In this document: positions 57,898-64,000 of the stretch, piece by piece
Layout: each line of letters opens with the position of its first letter
How positions within the stretch are numbered: position 1 is the stretch's first letter
Source of the DNA: Synechococcus sp. AG-679-C18
GTDB lineage: Bacteria > Cyanobacteriota > Cyanobacteriia > PCC-6307 > Cyanobiaceae
Direction of reading: 5' to 3'
DNA length: 64,000 nt
Assembly: GCA_003210755.1 (NCBI GenBank)
Contig: QCUL01000002.1
Span: 62,001 to 126,000, forward strand
Notes under the pieces: model-generated
Seen by the model: only the letters and a program-made list of their open reading frames with translations
Database searches by the model: none
Told to the model about the DNA's origin: nothing
Translations under genes and position numbers: made by a program

Positions 57898-58212
57898 TCA
57901 GGCTGCAATGTTGTGTTGCTGATTGTTTGAGTTTGCCCCCAAGCTGAATGGAATGTTCCCTTCCCTGGACAGTGCAGGCATCAATTGCTGAGCATGTGCC
58001 AACAATCGATAGCGCTCAAGTAGTGGTTCAAGCCTTTGTTGGAACTTGCGTTCGAATAGATCAGGAAGCTCGCCGATCAGCGTTTCATAGTCTTTGATCT
58101 GTTGTTCGAGTTCATTCACCCTGGTACGAAGTGCATCAACCTCCCGGTGAGGAGGTTGAGCTGCTTTCCACGCAGGTGGCGGTGAGTGATAACTGGAATC
58201 CAAATGCACCAT
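57898..58212 (-). CDS. Small coiled-coil protein, unknown function
   Basis: A 104-residue protein with a coiled-coil centre (VDALRTRVNELEQQIKDYET, about residues 25-44) and a basic, helical continuation (LFERKFQQRLEPLLERYRLL). ATG 58212; a 12-base palindrome GACGATATCGTC (58218-58229) lies just upstream. The stop is two bases from convergent argG. I know no function. Confidence 0.65.
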   Translation of the reverse strand: MVHLDSSYHSPPPAWKAAQPPHREVDALRTRVNELEQQIKDYETLIGELPDLFERKFQQRLEPLLERYRLLAHAQQLMPALSREGNIPFSLGANSNNQQHNIAA

Positions 58213-58253
58213 AAATCGACGATATCGTCAGTCCATGGCTTGCACAATGGCTT

Positions 58254-58616
58254 TTAGGCAGGAGCGGTCTCAGCTTCGGCTGGTGCCTCTGTGCCAGGAG
58301 CTACGCGTGGGGCAGGCAATGGTCCCTCTTGCTTGACGGTGAGATAGCGAATGACGTCTTCACTCAGACGCATCGCTTTTTCGATAACACCGACTTGCTG
58401 ACCGTCTCCGTTGTGGCTCAGTTGTACGTAGATACCTTCTTTGTGTTTTGCAATCGGGTAAGCCAGTCGACGCTTGCCTCGCATTTGGTTGTCGAGAATT
58501 TCAGCACCCGATTCAGCAAGAATATCTTTGTACTTGGTTACATGAGATTCAACCTCTTCTTCCGGAATATCCGGGCGAAGAATGTACATGGTTTCGTAAT
58601 AGGGCTGCTGGGTCAT
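58254..58616 (-). CDS. rpsF: 30S ribosomal protein S6
   Basis: A 120-residue S6: [38 protein letters not shown] and [14 protein letters not shown] are the family core, with a short acidic/Ala-Pro tail ([19 protein letters not shown]). It sits on the small subunit platform with S18. No rpsR or ssb next to it, unlike the usual bacterial operon. Lies 78 bases from the Tic20 gene. Confidence 0.94.
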   Translation of the reverse strand: MTQQPYYETMYILRPDIPEEEVESHVTKYKDILAESGAEILDNQMRGKRRLAYPIAKHKEGIYVQLSHNGDGQQVGVIEKAMRLSEDVIRYLTVKQEGPLPAPRVAPGTEAPAEAETAPA

Positions 58617-58694
58617 GAAGACAAATCCGACGAGGACTGAAGGCTCACGTAGTGAGCGACGGATTCACAATCCTATCGCTTGGCGTTATGAGAC

Positions 58695-59162
58695 TCAGTA
58701 CAGCTGCATGCGAACCGCCTGGCTTAAGCCGGGTAGGTCAGGCTCCCGTCCTCGAGAGCACTCGATGAGGGCGAAGATCACGACTGCCAGAACACCCACC
58801 ACCAACGTGCTGGAAAGGGTGCGCATCAACAGCCCTCCTCCCACTGGCAGCAGGATGTTGAAGGCATAGCCAATGAGCACCACCACGATGTCAATCAACA
58901 GCGCTTGCAAGGTGTTGAAGCGGATGAAATAGGGAACATTTGGGTTCCGTACCACCGCCAAAAACAAGACAAAGAAGACCAAGAGATTCCCAAGACCGAA
59001 GGGAATTCCCCTTTCCAAAATGAAGAGGGGCAGTGCCGGTAGTGTCAGCCACTGCAATACAGGAAATTGAATCAGCAGATGTTGGCCGATTGGTATGGCA
59101 GCGCTCCAAGGCAGCACATAAACCAACAAACCAAGCAGGCGCTGCCAGATGGGAATGGGCAC
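58695..59162 (-). CDS. Tic20-family membrane protein
   Basis: A 155-residue protein with four predicted membrane helices and the Tic20 region: LLGLLVYVLPWSAAIPIG, YFIRFNTLQALLIDIVVVLIGY and the FALIECSRGREPDLPG tail. Tic20 is a component of the chloroplast inner-envelope import machinery; the cyanobacterial relative's role is unknown. Start GTG 59162. Confidence 0.85.
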   Translation of the reverse strand: MPIPIWQRLLGLLVYVLPWSAAIPIGQHLLIQFPVLQWLTLPALPLFILERGIPFGLGNLLVFFVLFLAVVRNPNVPYFIRFNTLQALLIDIVVVLIGYAFNILLPVGGGLLMRTLSSTLVVGVLAVVIFALIECSRGREPDLPGLSQAVRMQLY

Positions 59163-59200
59163 AGTTTGAGGTTGGCAAATGAGTAGAGGCTAAGTGGCAT

Positions 59201-60094
59201 TCAGAGATGACCCAGCTTTTTGAGTACCGCTTCTCGCATCACGTCCACCGGCACGTCGTCTAACAGGCTCCAACGTCGTAGTGCAGCGGCTCCTTGCTGC
59301 ACCAGCATCTCGAGTCCGTCATAGGTGGGGCAGCCCAACGCTTCTCCGCGCTGCAGCCATGGGGTGGGACGTGGTGTGTAAATGAGGTCGTAAAGAACAG
59401 TGTGAGCGCTCAGGTTGTTCCAGATTTCTGCGCCAAGCGGCAGCAAGGGACCTTCCTCAGGCTTGTGACTGCTCATGCCAACAGGGGTGGTGTTCACCAC
59501 TAAGTCAGCTTGTTGAATCCTGGTTTGTAATTGTGGGTCGTTGTTCAGGAGAGGTTGCAGTTGGTTTTTGCTTGTTGGCTTTCCTTGTTGAAGTGCATTG
59601 CAAAACGGTTGGAGCGTTTCAGCCCGACGCCCTACAACCGTGATTTGGCTTGGGCCTAAATCCTGTAAACCCGCCACAACAGCTCGGGCGCTGCCGCCAC
59701 AACCAATCACCAGGACCTGCGTTTGGCTCCAATCAGAAAATTTCTCATGGAGCGGGGCCAGAAACCCCTCTACATCCGTGTTGTGCCCGTGCCAGCCACC
59801 ATCGGGTAATGGAGTCAGGGTGTTGACGGCGCCAAGCCGTTTGGCGAGTGGGCTTAGTTCTTCGCACAGTAGGGAGACCGCCTGTTTGTGGGGAATGGTG
59901 ATGTTGAGTCCCCTGCAACCCACTTTGCGTAGTCCACTTACCACTGTGGCGAGATCATTTGCGCTGCAGGGCAGTGCTAAGAAACACCAGTCGAGCCCCA
60001 TCGCCTTGAGGGCTGCGTTTTGCATCACTGGTGATAGCGAGTGGCTTACCGGTTGGCCTAACAGTCCGACGATTGCTGTCGTTCCGCTGATCAT
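59201..60094 (-). CDS. aroE: Shikimate dehydrogenase
   Basis: AroE reduces dehydroshikimate with NADPH in aromatic amino-acid synthesis. ATG 60094 (MISGTTAIVGLLGQP), with GGAAAAGGA upstream, gives 297 residues; the frame continues upstream but without similarity. Shows GQPVSHSLSPVMQNAAL, NITIPHKQAV (the catalytic lysine), NTLTPLPDGGWHGHNTD, the NADP loop VIGCGGSARAVV and VNTTPVGMS. Lies 38 bases from the Tic20-family gene. Confidence 0.94.
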   Translation of the reverse strand: MISGTTAIVGLLGQPVSHSLSPVMQNAALKAMGLDWCFLALPCSANDLATVVSGLRKVGCRGLNITIPHKQAVSLLCEELSPLAKRLGAVNTLTPLPDGGWHGHNTDVEGFLAPLHEKFSDWSQTQVLVIGCGGSARAVVAGLQDLGPSQITVVGRRAETLQPFCNALQQGKPTSKNQLQPLLNNDPQLQTRIQQADLVVNTTPVGMSSHKPEEGPLLPLGAEIWNNLSAHTVLYDLIYTPRPTPWLQRGEALGCPTYDGLEMLVQQGAAALRRWSLLDDVPVDVMREAVLKKLGHL

Positions 60095-60230
60095 TCCTTT
60101 TCCTTTATTTAATACGCCTAAACAAGACTGCCGCGCCGACTGTTCGGGAACCACACCTCGCCTCCTGGTGATGTCTCTGCCGAAGATGCATGGGTTCTAG
60201 TCACATTTTTCGAGGAGTTGGAGGGCACTG

Positions 60231-62144
60231 ATGGGCAAGGTTGTCGGCATTGATTTAGGTACCACAAATAGTTGCGTCTCGGTGATGGAGGGCGGTAAGC
60301 CCACTGTGATCGCCAATGCTGAGGGCTTCCGCACCACCCCATCGGTGGTGGCCTACACCAAAAATCAGGATCAGCTGGTCGGTCAGATCGCGAAGCGTCA
60401 AGCGGTGATGAACACCGATAACACCTTCTATTCAGTTAAGCGTTTCATCGGACGTCGTGTTGATGAAGTGAACGAAGAATCCAAAGAGGTGAGTTATTCC
60501 GTCGAGAAGGCGGGCTCTAACGTCAAAGTTAAATGTCCCGTTCTTGATAAGCAGTTCGCTCCTGAAGAGGTGAGTGCTCAAGTGCTGCGCAAGCTTGCTG
60601 AAGATGCAGGTAAATATCTCGGAGAAAATGTTACCCAGGCGGTGATTACGGTTCCTGCCTACTTCAACGATTCTCAGCGCCAAGCTACAAAAGACGCTGG
60701 AAAGATTGCAGGCCTTGAGGTGCTTCGCATCATCAACGAGCCGACAGCGGCGGCTCTGGCCTACGGCCTCGACAAGAAGAGTAATGAACGCATTCTCGTG
60801 TTTGACCTAGGTGGCGGCACCTTTGACGTCTCTGTACTTGAAGTAGGAGATGGTGTTTTTGAAGTTCTCTCCACATCTGGTGATACTCACCTTGGTGGTG
60901 ATGACTTCGACAAAGTGATTGTTGACCACCTCGCAGACAGCTTCAAATCCAATGAAGGCATCGATCTGCGTCAAGACAAGCAAGCCTTGCAACGCCTGAC
61001 CGAAGCTGCTGAGAAAGCAAAAATTGAGCTGTCCAGCGCGACCCAGAGCGAAATCAATCTTCCTTTCATTACAGCGACCCCGGAGGGTCCAAAGCATCTC
61101 GATCTCACTCTTACCCGTGGGAAGTTTGAAGAGCTGGCGTCCACGCTCATTGATCGCTGCCGTATTCCTGTTGAGCAAGCTTTGAAAGATGCCAAGCTCT
61201 CGTCCAGTGAGCTTGATGAAATTGTGATGGTGGGTGGTTCCACCAGGATTCCGGCAGTGCTGGAGTTGGTGAAGCGCACCACTGGTAAGGATCCCAATCA
61301 AACTGTCAACCCCGATGAGGTTGTTGCGATTGGAGCCGCCATTCAAGGCGGTGTGTTGGCTGGTGAAGTCAAGGACATCCTGTTACTAGACGTCACCCCT
61401 CTCTCCCTGGGTGTGGAAACGCTCGGTGGTGTAATGACGAAAATGATTACCCGCAATACCACTGTTCCAACTAAAAAATCAGAGACTTACTCCACAGCAG
61501 TGGATGGCCAAACTAACGTTGAGATTCACGTGCTCCAGGGTGAGCGCGAGATGGCCTCTGATAACAAGAGTCTTGGGACCTTCCGTCTCGATGGCATCCC
61601 CGCTGCTCCGCGTGGTGTTCCTCAAATCGAAGTGACGTTCGATATTGACGCCAATGGGATCTTGAGTGTTACAGCTAAGGACAAAGGCAGCGGCAAAGAA
61701 CAGTCAATCTCGATCACCGGAGCCTCCACTCTCTCTGACAATGAAGTTGAGAAGATGGTGAAGGATGCAGAAAGCAATGCCAGCGCTGATAAAGAGAAAC
61801 GAGAGAAAATTGATCTGAAAAATCAGGCTGAAACTCTCGTGTACCAAGCTGAAAAGCAGCTCGGTGAACTTGGAGACAAGGTTGAAGCTGACGCCAAGGC
61901 AAAAGTCGAGGAGAAGGCCACCAAGCTCAAGGAAGCAGCTGAGAAAGAAGACTTCGACTCAATGAAAACTCTTTTAGAGGAACTTCAACAGGAGCTTTAT
62001 ACGGTTGGAGCTTCGGTGTATCAGCAAGCTGGAGCAGAAGACGCTGCGACTGGCGCTGATGGTGAAGCTTCGGGAAATTCCAGCGGAGATTCCAGTAATG
62101 CTGGCGATGATGTGATTGATGCAGAATTTACTGAAACCAAGTAA
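60231..62144 (+). CDS. dnaK: Chaperone protein DnaK (Hsp70)
   Basis: A 637-residue Hsp70. ATPase domain with [45 protein letters not shown] and [10 protein letters not shown]; substrate-binding domain from about residue 390 ([16 protein letters not shown]); C-terminal lid and tail ending [10 protein letters not shown]. Complete. It is the partner of the grpE-dnaJ operon on the other side of the putative origin. Strong terminator follows. Confidence 0.96.
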   Translation: MGKVVGIDLGTTNSCVSVMEGGKPTVIANAEGFRTTPSVVAYTKNQDQLVGQIAKRQAVMNTDNTFYSVKRFIGRRVDEVNEESKEVSYSVEKAGSNVKVKCPVLDKQFAPEEVSAQVLRKLAEDAGKYLGENVTQAVITVPAYFNDSQRQATKDAGKIAGLEVLRIINEPTAAALAYGLDKKSNERILVFDLGGGTFDVSVLEVGDGVFEVLSTSGDTHLGGDDFDKVIVDHLADSFKSNEGIDLRQDKQALQRLTEAAEKAKIELSSATQSEINLPFITATPEGPKHLDLTLTRGKFEELASTLIDRCRIPVEQALKDAKLSSSELDEIVMVGGSTRIPAVLELVKRTTGKDPNQTVNPDEVVAIGAAIQGGVLAGEVKDILLLDVTPLSLGVETLGGVMTKMITRNTTVPTKKSETYSTAVDGQTNVEIHVLQGEREMASDNKSLGTFRLDGIPAAPRGVPQIEVTFDIDANGILSVTAKDKGSGKEQSISITGASTLSDNEVEKMVKDAESNASADKEKREKIDLKNQAETLVYQAEKQLGELGDKVEADAKAKVEEKATKLKEAAEKEDFDSMKTLLEELQQELYTVGASVYQQAGAEDAATGADGEASGNSSGDSSNAGDDVIDAEFTETK

Positions 62145-62177
62145 TTAGTTTCAATCAGTTTTCACTCAATTTGAATC

Positions 62178-62204
62178 AAAAAAGGGGGTTTTACCCCCTT
62201 TTTT
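62178..62204. terminator. Bidirectional rho-independent terminator between dnaK and pstS
   Basis: AAAAAA then GGGGG (62184-62188), loop TTTTA, CCCCC (62194-62198), TTTTTT. The A-run and T-run on either side of a GC stem make a symmetric, bidirectional terminator serving dnaK (plus) and the convergent phosphate-binding gene (minus). Confidence 0.9.
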
Positions 62205-62230
62205 ATGGTTGGGCAGTTGAAGACTGCCAG

Positions 62231-63235
62231 TTATTCTTTGATCGTATTTGCTGCCGCTTTGGCTTGAGCAATCACGTCTGGTGGAAGCGAAACGTATCCC
62301 AGTTCGGGTGCTTTTGCTTGTGACTCCTCAGACAACATGTAATCGAATGTTGTTTTGAGCAGCGACGTGTTGTTGCCATTGCCGTTGGCGTAGGCAAGTA
62401 CCCAGGAAAAGGTCACGATTGGATATCCATTCATGGGATTGGCATTGCTTCCGATCAGATCGGGGCCAAGGTCAATCGAACCAAGGGCTTCACTGGCGGT
62501 GGCATTAGTTGGTACCACTTGCTCACCAGATCCATTTTCAATAGCCGCCGCTTGCAGTCTCCCTTTGACGTAAGCAAGTTCGACGTAACCAATGCCGCCA
62601 TCGATCTGGGAGAGTTGTGCTGCTACACCTTCATTGCCTTTGGCTCCTACACCAGTGGGCCATTGCACAGATTTGTCAGCGCCAACGCTTTTGTTCCACT
62701 CTGGGCTAATGGCTGAGAGGTGTTTGGTGAAGTTGTAAGTGGTGCCGGAGCCATCGGAGCGATGCACCACCTTGATTCCTTTGGCTTCACAACCCAGCTC
62801 GTTGTAGTTGCGAATGGTGCCAAGAAAGATCTCAGCCAGTTGCTTTTGAGTGAGCTTAAGCTCGCAGCCAGGGTTGTTGTACGCGACCGCGATAGCACCT
62901 GCCGTCATTGGGACTTGAACGACTCCGCGACTCACTTTGGCGATGGCTTCGGCTTTCATTGGTTTGTCGGAAGCCCCGAAGTCGACGGTGCCTGCGGTGA
63001 ACTGCCTCACACCGGCCCCTGAACCAACAGATTGATAGTTGACCTGGATGCCCTTGGGTGCCAAATCCTGGAACCAACGTTGATAAATCGCAGCTGGGAA
63101 GGATGCACCAGCGGCAGATAGGCGGCCTCGTTGTTCGACATTGCCCTTGTCACTCGTGGTGCAGGCAGCAAGACCGATTGCAACACCTAAAGAGGCAAGG
63201 GCTGCGCAGGGGCTGGGCAAGAAGCGGCGACGCAT
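62231..63235 (-). CDS. Phosphate ABC transporter substrate-binding lipoprotein (PstS type)
   Basis: A 334-residue periplasmic phosphate-binding protein. A lipoprotein signal is present (ASLGVAIGLAAC, lipobox LAAC), then LSAAGASFPAAIYQRW, the phosphate loop YQSVGSGAGVRQF (SGAG), VDFGASDKP, VHRSDGSGTTYNF and the GIGYVELAYV segment. It binds phosphate for high-affinity Pst uptake. No pstCAB or pho regulator gene is adjacent in the window, as for scattered pstS copies in marine cyanobacteria. Confidence 0.92.
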   Translation of the reverse strand: MRRRFLPSPCAALASLGVAIGLAACTTSDKGNVEQRGRLSAAGASFPAAIYQRWFQDLAPKGIQVNYQSVGSGAGVRQFTAGTVDFGASDKPMKAEAIAKVSRGVVQVPMTAGAIAVAYNNPGCELKLTQKQLAEIFLGTIRNYNELGCEAKGIKVVHRSDGSGTTYNFTKHLSAISPEWNKSVGADKSVQWPTGVGAKGNEGVAAQLSQIDGGIGYVELAYVKGRLQAAAIENGSGEQVVPTNATASEALGSIDLGPDLIGSNANPMNGYPIVTFSWVLAYANGNGNNTSLLKTTFDYMLSEESQAKAPELGYVSLPPDVIAQAKAAANTIKE

Positions 63236-63310
63236 GAGGTCGAATTGAAGATTTGCTTGCGTGCCATTTTTGTACTTTGTGTTGTAATTGACAACTGGAA
63301 TTCACTTAAA

Positions 63311-64000
63311 TCATTTTTGTAAAGTGATGCTTTCAATATTGATTTGATGTTGCACCCATTCTGCTGTGGCAGGAGCCAGTAAAACGCCGTTTCGATAATG
63401 ACCGCTCGCCAGAATCAGGCCTTGCTCCAGCACCTCAAGCAATGGAGCTGGTCGACCTGATGGTCTGGCTCTCAGCCCATGCCAATGATCTACTACTTCT
63501 GCTTGGAGTAGCCAGTTCGGTGCCAGGCCACCCAAGCGGCGCATGATTAATGGCTCATGAGCAGAGGGCTGCTCTCCTTCTTCAAGGGTTGCTCCCAGCA
63601 AAAGCTGGTCCTTGCTGTGGCGGATCAGATTGACTCCTGCGCAAACCAGAACGGCTGGCCAGTGATCCCAGGAAGTTGCTGGGGCAGACACTTGTAGATC
63701 GAGTACCTGACCAAGAACTGCTGCCATTGGAAGGGAGTGTCCAAGAGGGTTCAGCAACAGGTTGCTGGCTAATGCAGTGCAAACCACAACGCAATGGCAG
63801 TGTGTGATGTCGCCCGTATCCAGTTCAACTCGCCAGTGAGTGTCGTCACGATCATTCGGTCTATGGAGACTCTTCACTCGACTAGCCAGGAGAGAAACCT
63901 TTTTTCTTTCGAGGCTGCGTCTCAGCGCCCTTTGAAGTGCAAGGGGATCGACTCGGCCGTCGTTTTGTGAGCGCAACCCCCCATAACCAGGATTGGGCCA
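63311..64000 (-). CDS. FAD-dependent amino-acid oxidase (ThiO/DadA-like), C-terminal part
   Basis: Open to the right edge, so only the C-terminal about 229 residues are present; the FAD-binding N-terminus lies outside. The visible part contains LRSQNDGRVDPLALQRAL, a DAO-family substrate-loop region, GQVLDLQVSAP, LLLGATLEEGE, WHGLRARPSGRPAP and the C-terminal FAD segment ILASGHYRNGVLLAPATAEWV, diagnostic of glycine/D-amino-acid oxidases such as ThiO of thiamine synthesis. Without the N-terminus I cannot tell ThiO from DadA. Confidence 0.8.
   Translation of the reverse strand, partial: WPNPGYGGLRSQNDGRVDPLALQRALRRSLERKKVSLLASRVKSLHRPNDRDDTHWRVELDTGDITHCHCVVVCTALASNLLLNPLGHSLPMAAVLGQVLDLQVSAPATSWDHWPAVLVCAGVNLIRHSKDQLLLGATLEEGEQPSAHEPLIMRRLGGLAPNWLLQAEVVDHWHGLRARPSGRPAPLLEVLEQGLILASGHYRNGVLLAPATAEWVQHQINIESITLQK

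Noticed and set aside
63236-63310. Pho box upstream of the pstS-like gene
   Set aside because: Only one partial CTTAAA-like element is seen; the tandem 8-base repeats expected of a cyanobacterial Pho box are absent, so I cannot support it.

Overview
The window is 64 kb of bacterial chromosome, densely packed with housekeeping genes, and reads as a marine unicellular cyanobacterium of the Synechococcus (picocyanobacterial) type. The evidence is a plant-type Gap2 GAPDH, a Tic20-family protein, a TLP-like lumenal cyclophilin, DUF3134, DUF1400, DUF502 and HpsJ-like proteins, sucrose-phosphate synthase, and the gene order dnaN / PRC-barrel protein / purL / purF / gyrA-like / TPR / queG / DUF502 / nusB / ftsY, which I recognise as the origin-proximal order of marine Synechococcus and Prochlorococcus. 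Base composition looks moderate, near half GC by eye. I see no tRNA, rRNA, CRISPR array, insertion sequence, phage gene or integrase.

Layout, left of the origin (1-40.2 kb). 1-4.3 kb: two small exported or lipoprotein-like genes, a HARP-like SNF2 helicase divergent from an HNH nuclease, a small membrane protein, an NAD-binding epimerase-like protein. 4.3-12.5 kb: pdxA, accB and efp (convergent with pdxA), cyclophilin, thiL, gap2, murC-murB, ebfC. 12.5-15.6 kb: minus-strand run grpE-dnaJ-tusA-like-rsgA. 15.6-19.8 kb: type IV pilus motor operon pilB-pilT-pilC. 19.8-29.9 kb: HI0933-type flavoprotein overlapping msrB, dusA, a glycine-rich RNA-binding protein, argH, a GAF/PP2C phosphatase, ftsY, nusB, DUF502, HpsJ-like. 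30-40.2 kb: queG, TPR protein, gyrA/parC-like gene, purF, purL, PRC-barrel protein, dnaN.

The 415-base gap between dnaN and thrC (40260-40674) carries several DnaA-box-like 9-mers beside an AT-rich block and is the best candidate for the chromosomal replication origin. To its right (40.7-64 kb): thrC, a signal-peptide DUF1400 protein behind a UbiB-like kinase, recN, uvrA, a DUF1400 alpha/beta hydrolase, sucrose-phosphate synthase, purT, two small unknown genes, a 340-base AT-rich spacer, mraY with DUF3134, a small membrane protein coupled to argG, an unknown coiled-coil protein, rpsF, tic20-like, aroE, dnaK, a pstS-type phosphate-binding lipoprotein, and the C-terminal part of an FAD amino-acid oxidase (thiO/dadA-like) running off the right edge.

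Genes are very tightly packed: several convergent pairs overlap at their 3' ends, several same-strand pairs share start and stop codons, and one divergent pair shares the tetranucleotide CATG as both start codons. Split pathways sit on both sides of the origin (purL/purF and purT; murC/murB and mraY; argH and argG; grpE/dnaJ and dnaK). I did not find a defence or mobile system. The most interesting items are the origin candidate, the SNF2(HARP)-HNH neighbourhood, the two DUF1400 proteins, the degenerate phosphatase domain of the sucrose synthase, the same-strand msrB/flavoprotein overlap, and a 53-residue membrane protein gene at 54215-54376.
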